64,000 nt of DNA from CAJXII01 sp965242915 (GTDB taxonomy: Bacteria > Campylobacterota > Campylobacteria > Campylobacterales > Arcobacteraceae): positions 1 through 64,000 of the forward strand of contig CBDETN010000028.1 in the NCBI GenBank assembly GCA_965242915.1, written 5' to 3'. Of the stretch, positions 40,516-50,076 are shown piece by piece. Within the stretch, counting starts at the first letter, position 1. Each line of letters opens with the position of its first letter. The notes beneath the pieces are model-generated. The model did no database searches, was not told the DNA's origin, and was given only the letters and a program-made list of their open reading frames with translations. The position numbers and the translations under genes are program-made.

Positions 40516-41694
40516 TTACTCTACAATATGCCCAACAAACTTAGAACTGTTATCTAAAATCTTACCACCCTTTCTAAATCCAAGACCACAACCTTCGTAA
40601 GCATAAAACACACCTGCTTGATAATAATCACCAGCTTCATCTTGTGGAAATTCAACATACTCTTGATAGATAGGTTTAAAATTATCATATTCGCCATCGG
40701 TCTTAACATCAAGTGAATTATCAGCATTTATAATTGCTGTATTTGCACCCTCTCTTCCAAAACACATCTTTTCTACTTGCTTTTTATTCTCCAACGGTTC
40801 AAAAGATGTTTCAAGTAATAATGGATGATTTGGATAGAGATCCCAAAGAATTTTCATAAAACCTTTACTTTGAAACATCAAAGTATATGCAGGATTTACT
40901 ATGATTACTTTTTGATTGTTTATAAGCTCAGTTAAAATCACAGCTAACTCGCCCTCATCTATAGCAATATCTTCCCAAGGAATAAGCTTAAACCAATACT
41001 CAAAATTTACTCCATCTTTAGAGATACCGTCATCACTAAACTCTATCTTTTCCATATACTCAAAATCGGTTACATATCCGGCTTCCGTTGCTATATGTTG
41101 TAAAAGTTTTACAGTATTTTCCTCTTCTAAATCACTGCTGATAGAAGTAAAAAGAATCTTGAAATTCAAATCTTTATAGTTCTTTTCAAAATCTTCCAAT
41201 GGAGTTTCTAAAGTTATAAATCGTTTGAAATTATTTCCTAAAGCTTCATATAAAGAGTTAAAAGCACTTGCTTCATCCAGTCCATTAAATTTTAACATTG
41301 CCCACTGGATAATTGAAGTTTCAAAAAGTGAAGTTGGAGTATCTGCATTAAATTCAATAAGTTTAATAGGCTTCCCATCAATCCCGCCGGCTAAATCAAA
41401 TCTACCATACAAATGCCAATGAGCATCATCTTCCCAACTTTTTTTAATAATCTCAACTAGATTAAAAGGGATATTTAACTCATGGAACAAATTATTTTCA
41501 ATGACATATTCCCCCGCCTCGCAAAACATCTCATAAAGTTCATTTGAAGCTTCATAATATGCATCTACCTCTTTTTCATTTACTACGACAACTTCATCAG
41601 ATATATAAGAAGTGTTATCTTCATCCGTATGCCAATGAAATCCAATAGATTCTAAATAGTCAGTTGTTAATGGTTTTAGTTTTTTTAATTTCAT
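40516..41694 (-). CDS. Glutathionylspermidine synthase family protein
   Basis: 392 residues, ATP-grasp C-N ligase related to the synthetase half of E. coli Gss. Motifs: HLYGRFDLAGGIDGKPIKLIEFNADTPTSLFET, WDLYPNHPLLLETSFEP, KKQVEKMCFGREGANTAII and GVFYAYEGCGLGFRKGG. In Campylobacter the same gene lies next to a UPF0323 lipoprotein, as here (six bases apart). The true substrate of these stand-alone enzymes is not known; a peptide-polyamine link is one possibility. Confidence 0.88.
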   Translation of the reverse strand: MKLKKLKPLTTDYLESIGFHWHTDEDNTSYISDEVVVVNEKEVDAYYEASNELYEMFCEAGEYVIENNLFHELNIPFNLVEIIKKSWEDDAHWHLYGRFDLAGGIDGKPIKLIEFNADTPTSLFETSIIQWAMLKFNGLDEASAFNSLYEALGNNFKRFITLETPLEDFEKNYKDLNFKILFTSISSDLEEENTVKLLQHIATEAGYVTDFEYMEKIEFSDDGISKDGVNFEYWFKLIPWEDIAIDEGELAVILTELINNQKVIIVNPAYTLMFQSKGFMKILWDLYPNHPLLLETSFEPLENKKQVEKMCFGREGANTAIINADNSLDVKTDGEYDNFKPIYQEYVEFPQDEAGDYYQAGVFYAYEGCGLGFRKGGKILDNSSKFVGHIVE

Positions 41695-41700
41695 TTTATT

Positions 41701-42342
41701 TTAACCACCAAAAAAACTTTTTGATCTTGTACTAGTTCTCCTCTTACTTCCAAAAAAACCACTTTTTTTAGATGCAGTTGATTTTCTAGCACTGGCAGTT
41801 TTTGCTTTATTAAAACTATTTACACTTCTTGAATATGCTGATGGGCTTTTGTAACTTTTACTTTTTTGATTGTTAAAGTTTTGGTTGTTAAAAAGTTTAT
41901 TTCCTATATAGCTTCCTATCATAGCACCTGCAATTGAACTTAATAAAACTTCACCTAATCCCATACCGCCGCTGCTTATAGATGCTTGTTGCGGATTTGT
42001 TAAATTTGAAGTTCCATTGTCTATTTTAACTTCTTCTTGTTTTACTAACACATCAATTTCTGCTTTTGTTAATATTCTCTCACTTCCGTCTAATTCTCTT
42101 AATACAATTCGGGTATCTTTGCTTGGATATTCATTAACAATCACATAGCCGCCGTTTGGTGTTTTTTCTATGATTACAAATGCACCTTGCTTTTGACTTG
42201 CGTTTGTGAAGGCATTTGATTGCTGATTGTTTTGTCCATTATTTTTATCTTCACAACCTGTAAAAGATGCTAACAGTAAAGCACCAAGTCCGCCGACTAC
42301 TGCATAATTTGATACTTTTTTTATATAATTCTTTTTATTCAT
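41701..42342 (-). CDS. UPF0323 family lipoprotein
   Basis: 213 residues. It begins MNKKNYIKKVSNYAVVGGLGALLLASFTGCEDKNN, a lipoprotein signal with lipobox SFTGC. A conserved middle (AFVIIEKTPNGGYVIVNEYPSKDTRIVLRELDGSERILTKAEID) precedes a glycine-rich segment and a basic serine/lysine/arginine-rich tail (SKKSGFFGSKRRTSTRSKSFFGG). Paired with the glutathionylspermidine-synthase-family gene. Function unknown. Confidence 0.85.
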   Translation of the reverse strand: MNKKNYIKKVSNYAVVGGLGALLLASFTGCEDKNNGQNNQQSNAFTNASQKQGAFVIIEKTPNGGYVIVNEYPSKDTRIVLRELDGSERILTKAEIDVLVKQEEVKIDNGTSNLTNPQQASISSGGMGLGEVLLSSIAGAMIGSYIGNKLFNNQNFNNQKSKSYKSPSAYSRSVNSFNKAKTASARKSTASKKSGFFGSKRRTSTRSKSFFGG

Positions 42343-42352
42343 TGTTCCTCTT

Positions 42353-43177
42353 TTATAATAATTTAATAGCTTTTTGCATTAATTCAATATGGTAATTTTC
42401 TTGAAAATTAATAAAGTTAAAGAATTGTGATAATTCTTCATCTTTAACTGCTGCTGCTAATTTAACACATTCTTCTTTTGCAGCTTCTTCCTCTTCAACG
42501 CCATCAAGTAAAAATTTCTTAATATCATCTCTTTTATAAATTTGCTCTAATATCATTCTAGGAATTGCTAAGATTCCCATCTTTGACAGCATATTGCCAA
42601 AGCATTTTAAATGATACTGTGATTCATCTATTAAATCTTGATATACATTGTATAAAATGATATTATCTGTATAGTTTTGCATATACGAATATACAAATAT
42701 CAGCTCATATTCTTTGTATGTTTCTTCAAAAAGAAAAATTGTAAAAGCATCAGTTGAAGTTTTATCCAAATCTTTATTCTCATAAATTCGCTCTTTGTTA
42801 AATGCTGTTATATCACCATCATTTTGAGTATCTGCTAGAAGTAAATTAAGTCTTTGAATCATATAATATTCATCAGAGATAATACGAGCAGACATAACCG
42901 ATTGGTCATAGTGCTTCATAACAATTTTAATCTCATCAATTATAAACTGGAAATACCCGAAGTTTGTACTTTTTTCAATATTTATATCATCTTTTTCATA
43001 GCTGTATTTGGTATTTGTATCTTTTAATTCATTCGACATCCATTTTAAATGCCGATACTGCATAGTTGCGAATTCATATAATTCACTTTTAATTCTCTCA
43101 TTTTTAACAGCAAACGATGAAAAAAGTATTTTTAGCCATAGTTCGTGTTTAAGTTTATAGATTTTATCTAATGTCAT
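42353..43177 (-). CDS. Putative ferritin-like helical protein
   Basis: About 274 residues from MTLDKIYKLKHELWLKILF at 43177 (an upstream ATG at 43222 would add 15 residues). Mostly helical, with evenly spaced E/H/D residues: ISDEYYMIQRLN, FLFEETYKEYELIF, LIDESQYHLKCFGNML and NFQENYHIELMQKAIKLL. The last two look like E-x-x-H diiron motifs. I call it ferritin-like on this pattern only. Ends ten bases before the UPF0323 gene on the same strand. Confidence 0.5.
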   Translation of the reverse strand: MTLDKIYKLKHELWLKILFSSFAVKNERIKSELYEFATMQYRHLKWMSNELKDTNTKYSYEKDDINIEKSTNFGYFQFIIDEIKIVMKHYDQSVMSARIISDEYYMIQRLNLLLADTQNDGDITAFNKERIYENKDLDKTSTDAFTIFLFEETYKEYELIFVYSYMQNYTDNIILYNVYQDLIDESQYHLKCFGNMLSKMGILAIPRMILEQIYKRDDIKKFLLDGVEEEEAAKEECVKLAAAVKDEELSQFFNFINFQENYHIELMQKAIKLL

Positions 43178-43313
43178 ATAGAAACCTTTTTTAAATAAAT
43201 AATTAAATTGGAGTATATCCAATATAAGGTATTTTATTTATAAAGCTATTTTATAGGTCTAAATCCAATAATATTTTGTTGTCGAAATTGACTGTAAAAA
43301 TGGCTTATTTTTT

Positions 43314-43737
43314 CTAATTTTCTAACTTTTTCATTAATTTAATAGTTGATATATCTTTTTTATTTCCTCTTTTTTCAAGATGTTTAATTATCATATCAAA
43401 TCTTTCTTGATTTAAGTGTTGCCCAAATTTAAATTTTGCTTTTATCTCATTTGGAATTAGTTTACAAATTGTTGTAGCATTTATTGCTTTTTGATAAATA
43501 TTTTCATTAAGAGGTTTATATTTACCTTCTTTTTGTAATTTTTTCATTAATTCCGATAATACTTTAACTTTTTCATCATAATTTTCAACAAATTGAATTT
43601 TACCATCAATTATGATTTATTTAAAAAATCGAGTAGCTGGACAAGCTAATTCATCATTTGAACTAAAGTAAGATTGAATCATAGAATATGATTCAACAAC
43701 GCAAAATGAAGCAAATTGAGACTTAATAAAAAATATG
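43314..43737 (-). pseudogene. Pyridoxamine 5'-phosphate oxidase-like flavin protein, 5' end lost
   Basis: The open part 43547-43314 (MKKLQKEGKYKPLNENIYQKA.. IKAKFKFGQHLNQERFDMIIKHLEKRG) continues upstream in frame as ACPATRFFK, a stop, IIIDGKIQFVENYDEKVKVLSELMKK. This is the C-terminal half of a PNPOx-like split-barrel protein. Further upstream QFASFCVVESYSMIQSYFSSNDEL is also in frame before the sequence is lost at transposon debris. Confidence 0.5.
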
Positions 43738-43839
43738 GGCGCCTAAAAACTTAATTTAACTTAGGTACTATAAGGGTTTAAAAAGTCAACTATAATTAAT
43801 AAAGGAGAAAACTAAAACCAAATAACTAGTTAAAATGTT

Positions 43840-44122
43840 TCAGTTAGAAACACTTTTAATAGCTAAATTTGAATAATTTATATCAAATTTAGTGTTGTTC
43901 TTTAACATAGAAAAAATAATACGAATAAGTTTGTTTGCTACAGCAATAACAGACTGCTTAAAGGTTTTGCCTTCACTTCGTTTTTTATCATAATATGCTT
44001 TGAGTGTTTCGTTCCAAACTGTAGCTGCTCTTGCCATATGCCAGATTGAGCGTCTAAGATGTGAGTTTCCTCTTTTTGAGATAGAGCCTCTTATATTTAC
44101 AGAAGTACCACTTTGATCTGGC
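43840..44122 (-). pseudogene. IS110-family transposase remnant (C-terminus)
   Basis: DQSGTSVNIRGSISKRGNSHLRRSIWHMARAATVWN.. AYYDKKRSEGKTFKQSVIAVANKLIRIIFSML is the C-terminal Transposase_20 region; the N-terminal DEDD domain is missing. It is a different element from those at 56-61 kb. It is cut at 44122 by IS3-type debris. Confidence 0.8.
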
Positions 44123-44139
44123 TACACTAATTCATACTT

Positions 44140-44895
44140 AGAACTTAACTAAATCTATAGTCAAAACTCCCAAAGAAACTTTAGAACAAGAGAATAAAAG
44201 GCTAAGAAGAGAAACTAAACTACTTAGGCAGGAGCGTGATATATTAAAAAAAGCAGCAGTATACTTTGCGAAAGAAGTTCAATAAAGTATACCTGGATAA
44301 AAGATAATAAAATGAACTTCAATAAAAATCTAATGTGCAAAATATTAAAAGTAGATATTTCAAGTTATTATCATTGGATTAATAATGGATGTATAGTTAA
44401 AACAGTAGATGATAAACTTAATGAGTTAATAGAGATTATATTTATTCAAAGTAGATGCAAATATGGTACAAGACGGCTAAAAGATAAACTAGAGCGATTA
44501 TATGGGCTTATTGTTTCAAGAAGACGAATTGGAAATATTATGAAAGATTTAAATCTTGTAGCAAATAAAAAGAAAAGGTTTAATATGGCATACAGATAGA
44601 GGTAGTCAGTATGCATCTTACTCTCATAAAGATTTATTAGAAGAAAATGGAATTATACAAAGTATGAGTAGAAAAGGTAATTGTTGGGATAATGCAGTTG
44701 CTGAAAGTTTTTTCCATACATTAAAAACTGAACTTACTCATCATGAGATTTATGAAACTAAATCAAAAGCTAATCAATCTATATTTTAATATATAGAAGT
44801 ATATTACAATAGACAAAGAATGCATAGTGCAAATAATAATTATTCACCAGTTGAGTTTGAAGAGTTAATGTTACAAAATGAAATGGTTGCTTAGA
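44140..44895 (+). pseudogene. IS3-family remnant with internal deletion
   Basis: Tail of OrfA (KETLEQENKRLRRETKLLRQERDILKKAAVYFAKEVQ, ending 44285), start of OrfB (44312-44580), then after a loss of about 100 codons IWHTDRGSQYASYSHKDLLEENGIIQSMSRKGNCWDNAVAESFF.. with one in-frame stop and an end at 44895. A dead copy of the IS150/IS3 type, different from the IS3 elements at 21.7 and 28.8 kb. Confidence 0.8.
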
Positions 44896-45007
44896 ATTTA
44901 TAGTTCTTAGTATGATATAGGGTTGACAGATCAATCGTTATATTATTGAAAATGGTAAAGTAAAATATTTATATGATATATTACTGAGTTACTTGAGTAA
45001 ATAAGAT

Positions 45008-45051
45008 ATCCTATATCTAGATTAGTTATATAAACTAGATATAGGATAAAA
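45008..45051 (-). terminator. Strong hairpin downstream of thyX
   Basis: TATCCTATATCTAG and its exact complement CTAGATATAGGATA are 14 bases apart in a 42-base inverted repeat that starts about 15 bases after the stop of the 45067-45903 gene. The T run is weak, so termination is likely but not certain. Confidence 0.55.
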
Positions 45052-45066
45052 GTAAAAATAGAATAT

Positions 45067-45903
45067 TTAGATGAGTTCTTTCATTGCTTCAGCTGTTTGT
45101 CTAATTTCCCATTGAGAATGTGAATCCAATCTTAATTTAAAATAATTATCTAATTGAGTAGGCATAAATGCCCCCCAGATTTGGCTATATGCTGCTTGTG
45201 GAATTATTCTTCTGGCTTCTTGTGGCTTAATACCATTTTCTATAGCTTTCATATAATTTTCAACACAAAGATCAATTAATGACTGTGTATTAATATCATT
45301 TACCATTACATCTTTCATTTTATCACTAATGTAAAAATCAAAAGGTACTCTTTTCCCACTAACATATCTTCTAGATAATTCTTGCCAACTAATTCTATGT
45401 CTAACCATTTGTGATCTAGTTGGTAAATCAATTTTATATAAAAAAACATGGAAATTCTTTTTAATAATATCAGCTTCTTCTTGTGTATTATAAATTTTTC
45501 TAATGTCAAAAGAGTAAAAATCTTTATCTTTCTCAAAATCATACACTATTGCTCTGTAATTAGTTAAAAGGTATTTCTCGTTTTCAACTAGTTCGCCAAA
45601 TTTTTTAACATTACTATATTCTTTATTTAATAATTCTTTATGTTGTGGATTATGAAAATCTAGTAAAACGGGAACAAATTCAAATGAACTTGATGGTAAT
45701 CCCATTGATTCTGCCATTAATCTATTATATAATGTTTCACTTCCTAGTGCTTTTGGAGATTGATAACATATTGATGCGACTTGGGTTATAGCTTGGATTC
45801 TATTTTCTTCAGATAAATTGGCCTTAGAAAAATCCCAATGTTCGATAAATGCGATATCATCACCTAAGATATTATCTTTTCTATTAATTCTATTTATTTC
45901 CAT
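45067..45903 (-). CDS. thyX: FAD-dependent thymidylate synthase family protein (ThyX)
   Basis: 278 residues. The ThyX signature RHRxxSxxExSxRY is present as RHRISWQELSRRYVSGKR; upstream ASICYQSPKALGSETLYNRLMAESMGLPSSSFEFVPV is the region that binds flavin and folate in this longer subfamily. Makes dTMP from dUMP with methylenetetrahydrofolate and FAD. No thyA is seen. A second, truncated thyX of the H. pylori type lies directly upstream; this copy may now provide the function. Confidence 0.8.
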   Translation of the reverse strand: MEINRINRKDNILGDDIAFIEHWDFSKANLSEENRIQAITQVASICYQSPKALGSETLYNRLMAESMGLPSSSFEFVPVLLDFHNPQHKELLNKEYSNVKKFGELVENEKYLLTNYRAIVYDFEKDKDFYSFDIRKIYNTQEEADIIKKNFHVFLYKIDLPTRSQMVRHRISWQELSRRYVSGKRVPFDFYISDKMKDVMVNDINTQSLIDLCVENYMKAIENGIKPQEARRIIPQAAYSQIWGAFMPTQLDNYFKLRLDSHSQWEIRQTAEAMKELI

Positions 45904-45953
45904 AATTTTCCTTTAATATGTTATAATGCTTAACTTAGATTAAGTATTATAAA

Positions 45954-45995
45954 TTACTATTATTAAATACTTTGATAAGTACTTAATAATAGTAA
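45954..45995 (-). other. 19-bp inverted repeat at the broken end of the second thyX
   Basis: TTACTATTATTAAATACTT and AAGTACTTAATAATAGTAA are separated by TGAT; on the minus strand the one non-match is a G-U pair. The hairpin supplies the last codons and stop of the truncated thyX. It may be a terminator, a palindromic mobile element or a deletion scar. Confidence 0.6.
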
Positions 45996-46255
45996 CTATA
46001 ACAAAATTTAACACTGGGACTTGCCATTCTATGACGGGCAAGTTCTTGAAGTAAAGCACGACTGACTCCTGAAATATAAAAAGTGTAAGTTAAATGTTCT
46101 AATGTTGAAGCATGTTTAAATTTATTTCCAACTCTGTCAATAAGGTCTTTATCTTTTTCTCCACCTTCATCGCTATTGTCAAAGCTTTGCCAACAAGTCC
46201 TAATTGCATGAGCACAAACTTCTAAAGATGAGTGTTGCGTAAGTGTAATTTGCAT
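45983..46255 (-). pseudogene. Truncated thyX (canonical Campylobacterota type)
   Basis: MQITLTQHSSLEVCAHAIRTCWQSF.. GNKFKHASTLEHLTYTFYISGVSRALLQELARHRMASPSVK is the first 85 or so residues of a ThyX of about 205; the signature should continue SVKSTRYTLKEL but runs into a palindrome and stops. All residues after the flavin/dUMP motif are gone, so it cannot work. Lies 79 bases upstream of the second thyX. Confidence 0.8.
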
Positions 46256-46374
46256 AATAAATTTCCTTTTATTTTAATTCATAGATTATACATAATAATA
46301 TCAAAAACTCATATTAAGCAATTTTTAGTTACAATCCGCGAAATAATAAGTAAGAGATATTAAAAAGGAAAGAA

Positions 46375-48195
46375 ATGAGAGATATTAGAAATATTGCCGT
46401 TATCGCACACGTTGACCACGGTAAAACTACTTTAGTAGATGAGTTACTAAAGCAATCTGGGACATTTGGAGAAAGAGTTGAGCTTGAAGAAAGAATGATG
46501 GATAGTAATGATATTGAGAAAGAAAGAGGGATTACTATCCTTGCTAAAAACACAGCTATTGACTATAAAGATACAAGAATTAACATCATAGATACTCCAG
46601 GACATGCTGACTTTGGTGGAGAGGTTGAACGAGTTCTTAAAATGGTTGATTCTGTTTTATTACTTGTTGATGCACAAGAGGGTGTTATGCCTCAAACTAA
46701 GTTTGTTGTTAAAAAAGCTTTAGAATTAGGACTTAGACCAGTTCTTGTGGTAAACAAAATTGATAAAGATGCTGCTATGCCAGATAGAGTTGTAGATGAA
46801 GTATTTGACCTATTTGATCAAATGGGTGCTACAGAAGAGCAACTTGAATTTCCAGTTATTTACGCAGCAGCTAAAAACGGATATGCTAAAGTTAATTTAG
46901 AAGATGAAAGCAAAGATATGATTCCATTGTTAGATATGATTTTAGAAGAAGTTCCAGCACCATCAGGAAGTGATGACAATGGTCTTCAACTTCAAGTATT
47001 TAATTTAACTCATGATAACTTCATCGGTAAAATTGGTGTTGTAAGAATCTTTAATGGAACTATCTCTATGGGTGAAAATGTAATCCTTGTAAAAGCTGAT
47101 GGTGAAAAAGTTAAAGGTAGAGTTAGTAAACTTCTTGGATTTAAAGGTTTAGAGAGAATGGATATTGAAAAAGCCGGTCATGGTGATATTGTTGCTATTG
47201 CAGGTTTTGAAACTATTGATGTTGGAGATTCACTTTGTGACCCTAATAACCCGATGCCACTTGATCCTATGCACATTGAAGAGCCTACATTATCTGTAAC
47301 ATTTGCAGTAAATGATTCTCCATTAGCTGGTACTGAAGGTAAGTTTGTAACTTCAAATAAAATTGATGAAAGACTAGCTGCTGAGATGAATACAAATATT
47401 GCTATGAATTATGCACCAAAAGGTGATGCAGCATTTGAGGTAAATGGAAGAGGTGAGTTACAAATCACAATTTTAGCTGAAAATATGAGAAGAGAAGGTT
47501 TTGAGTTTTCAATCTCTAGACCGGAAGTTATCGTAAAAGAGATTGATGGTGTTAAGTGTGAGCCATTTGAACATTTGGTTGTAGATATACCTGATGAGTT
47601 TTCTGGTATTGTAATCGAAACTTTAGGTAAAAGAAAAGCCGTAATGTCAAATATGGTTCCAATGGGTAACGGACAAACTAGAGTTGAGTTTGAAATTCCT
47701 GCTCGTGGTTTAATCGGATATAGAAATGAGTTCTTAACTTCTACTAAAGGTGAAGGTGTTATGAATCACTCATTCTTAGAGTTTAGACCATATTCTGGTT
47801 CTGTTACAAGTAGAATGAATGGTGCTTTAGTTTCTATGGAGCAAGGTGAAGCTGTTGCATATTCTATCTTTAGTTTACAAGATAGAGGGTCTATGTTTAT
47901 AGCACCACAAGATAAAGTTTATAGCGGTATGGTTATTGGTGAGCATGCAAGAGAAAATGATCTTGATGTAAATCCAGTTAAAGCTAAACAACAATCAAAT
48001 GTAAGAAGTTCTGGAGCTGATGAAGCTATTAAAATTATTCCTAAAAGACAAATGTCTTTAGAGCTTGCTTTAGAGTGGATTGAAGATGATGAGATTGTTG
48101 AAATCACACCTATTAGTATTAGAATCAGAAAAAGAGAATTAGATTCTAGTATGAGAAGAAGAGCAGCTAAACAAAAAAAGAACGCTGAAGCTTAA
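46375..48195 (+). CDS. typA: Translational GTPase TypA/BipA
   Basis: Ribosome-associated GTPase with roles in ribosome assembly and stress. 606 residues. G motifs: AHVDHGKTTLVDELL, DTPGHADFGGEVER and VNKIDKDAA; the C-terminus holds GRGELQITILAENMRREGFEFSISRPEV and ARGLIGYRNEFLTSTKGEG. AAAAAGGAAAG lies before the start. Intact. Confidence 0.96.
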   Translation: MRDIRNIAVIAHVDHGKTTLVDELLKQSGTFGERVELEERMMDSNDIEKERGITILAKNTAIDYKDTRINIIDTPGHADFGGEVERVLKMVDSVLLLVDAQEGVMPQTKFVVKKALELGLRPVLVVNKIDKDAAMPDRVVDEVFDLFDQMGATEEQLEFPVIYAAAKNGYAKVNLEDESKDMIPLLDMILEEVPAPSGSDDNGLQLQVFNLTHDNFIGKIGVVRIFNGTISMGENVILVKADGEKVKGRVSKLLGFKGLERMDIEKAGHGDIVAIAGFETIDVGDSLCDPNNPMPLDPMHIEEPTLSVTFAVNDSPLAGTEGKFVTSNKIDERLAAEMNTNIAMNYAPKGDAAFEVNGRGELQITILAENMRREGFEFSISRPEVIVKEIDGVKCEPFEHLVVDIPDEFSGIVIETLGKRKAVMSNMVPMGNGQTRVEFEIPARGLIGYRNEFLTSTKGEGVMNHSFLEFRPYSGSVTSRMNGALVSMEQGEAVAYSIFSLQDRGSMFIAPQDKVYSGMVIGEHARENDLDVNPVKAKQQSNVRSSGADEAIKIIPKRQMSLELALEWIEDDEIVEITPISIRIRKRELDSSMRRRAAKQKKNAEA

Positions 48196-48213
48196 AAACT
48201 AAAGGATTAGAAA

Positions 48214-48630
48214 ATTAAATTTTCAGTTAATAATCCATGTCCATGTGGAAGCAGTATAAAATATAAAAAATGCTGCCAACCTTTCCACAAGGGCAAAATC
48301 CCAAAAACAGCTCTTGAACTTATGAAGTCAAGATATGTAGCATATAAGTTACAACTTCCAAAATATATTATAAATACCACACATAAAAACAACAAAGATT
48401 ATTTAGATGATTTTAATTGTTGGGAAAAACAAATTTTAGAATTTAGTAAAAATTGTGATTTTCAGGAGTTGAGTATAGTAGAATTTATTGATGGTGAGTT
48501 AGAAGCTTATGTAACTTTTAGGGTACAATTAGTTTGCAAAATGCAAGATAACTCATTTACTGAAAAAAGTAAATTTATAAAAACAGATGATAAATGGTTT
48601 TATCATAGTGGAGATTTTGATGGCAAATGA
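48214..48630 (+). CDS. YchJ-like protein with SEC-C motif, start codon uncertain
   Basis: About 138 residues. The N-terminal SEC-C zinc motif VNNPCPCGSSIKYKKCCQPF lies upstream of the first ATG (48322), so the gene must start earlier; in frame, TAG at 48208-48210 limits it and the only plausible codon is ATT at 48214, eight to nine bases after AAAGGA. The rest (ELMKSRYVAYKLQLPKYIINTTH.. VEFIDGELEAYVTFRVQ) matches YchJ. Either a rare ATT start is used or the ATG is lost. Overlaps the next gene by 11 bases. Function unknown. Confidence 0.7.
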   Translation: MKFSVNNPCPCGSSIKYKKCCQPFHKGKIPKTALELMKSRYVAYKLQLPKYIINTTHKNNKDYLDDFNCWEKQILEFSKNCDFQELSIVEFIDGELEAYVTFRVQLVCKMQDNSFTEKSKFIKTDDKWFYHSGDFDGK

Positions 48631-49087
48631 AAATAATTTAGATTTAAAAGATGATCAGATAAGAGATGTATCAGCAGAAGTTTTAGATCATATGATGTAC
48701 CCTAGAAACTATGGAGAGATGAAAGAAGCACAAGGTGTTGGTATGGGTGTGGATATCAAAACCGGTGAATTTGCAATGGTTTACATACATGTAGTTGATG
48801 GTATTTTAAATGCCATTCAGTTTGGTGCAAATGCTTGTCAAGATACAGTAGTAGCAGGCTCTTTATTTACCGAGATGATAAAAGGGGATACTCTTGAAAA
48901 TGCAAAAAAAGCTGCGCAACTTATGGATGAAAAGTTAGAAACTGCTCCAAAAAAACAACAAGCTTGTTCAAGATTGATTTTAAGAGGATTTGATGCAGCT
49001 GTTAAAAATAGAGAAAACAGATTAAATGGTATTGATGAGGATATGTATAAAATCAACGTTAAAGAAAGTTGTGAAATCGAAGAATAA
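48620..49087 (+). CDS. NifU/IscU-like iron-sulfur cluster scaffold
   Basis: About 155 residues from MANENNLDLKDDQIRDVSAEV at 48620. The NifU_N pattern is visible with cysteines in GANACQDTVVAGSLF, KKQQACSRLILRGF and NVKESCEIEE. It assembles Fe-S clusters for transfer to client proteins. The upstream ATG at 48587 lies inside ychJ and is less likely. Confidence 0.75.
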   Translation: MANENNLDLKDDQIRDVSAEVLDHMMYPRNYGEMKEAQGVGMGVDIKTGEFAMVYIHVVDGILNAIQFGANACQDTVVAGSLFTEMIKGDTLENAKKAAQLMDEKLETAPKKQQACSRLILRGFDAAVKNRENRLNGIDEDMYKINVKESCEIEE

Positions 49088-49149
49088 ACTTTTATGTATT
49101 TAATTAATTTTCAGATAAAATAATGAATATGAAAAAAAAGGATATAAAC

Positions 49150-50076
49150 ATGGCAGATAAATTTAGACTGGTAACCAGAAGTGATATGGATGGTTTGGTA
49201 TGTGCAGTTATTTTAAAACAAATGAATTTGATAGATGAGATAACATTTGTACATCCAAAAGATATGCAGGATGGAACTATAGAAATCACATCAAATGATA
49301 TTATTACAAATTTACCATACTACTCAAATGCGCATTTGGTATTTGACCATCATGAAAGTGAAGCGATGAGAAATGAGAAAGCAGATAACTATCATATCGA
49401 TCCCAAGGCTCCTAGTGCAGCTAGAATTGTTTATGATTATTATGGTGGAAAAGAAAAACTTCCTAATATCTCAGAAGATATGATGACGGCGGTTGATAAA
49501 GCTGATTCTGCTCAATTTACTATAGAAGATATTTTATTTCCAGAGGGTTGGGAGCTATTAAGTTTTTTAATGGATTCAAGAACCGGTCTTGGAAGATTTA
49601 GAGAGTTCACGGTATCAAATTATCAACTTATGATGGATTTAATTGATTATTGTATTGACCATGATATTGATGATATTATGAAGCTTCCGGATGTGGTTGA
49701 AAGAGTTAATTTATTTAATAAATATGCGGATAACTTTAAAGACCAACTTGAGAGATGTTCTACTGTTTCTCACAATCTTATAGTGCTTGACTTAAGAGAA
49801 GAAGAGATTATTTATCCGGGTAACAGATTTATGATTTATGCTTTAAATCCCGGCATAAATATCTCAATTCATGCTTTATGGGGTTTTCAAAAACAAAATA
49901 CAGTATTTGCTACAGGTAAATCAATTATAAATAGAAGTTCAAAAACTAATATTGGTGAATTGATGTTTAAATATGGCGGCGGCGGTCATAGTGCTGCGGG
50001 TACTTGTCAAATCGATAATGATAAAGCCAACGAAGTTTTAGAAGAATTAATCGAAGCTATTAATAACGACGGTTAA
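49150..50076 (+). CDS. DHH-family phosphoesterase
   Basis: 308 residues from MADKFRLVTRSDMDGLVCAVI, with AAAAGGATATAAAC upstream. The DHH motif is FDHHESEA and the DHHA1 end GGGGHSAAGTCQID; the first metal motif is SDMDG. Relatives are nanoRNases, pAp phosphatases or c-di-AMP/GMP hydrolases; which one applies here is open. Ends overlapping holA by one base. Confidence 0.82.
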   Translation: MADKFRLVTRSDMDGLVCAVILKQMNLIDEITFVHPKDMQDGTIEITSNDIITNLPYYSNAHLVFDHHESEAMRNEKADNYHIDPKAPSAARIVYDYYGGKEKLPNISEDMMTAVDKADSAQFTIEDILFPEGWELLSFLMDSRTGLGRFREFTVSNYQLMMDLIDYCIDHDIDDIMKLPDVVERVNLFNKYADNFKDQLERCSTVSHNLIVLDLREEEIIYPGNRFMIYALNPGINISIHALWGFQKQNTVFATGKSIINRSSKTNIGELMFKYGGGGHSAAGTCQIDNDKANEVLEELIEAINNDG

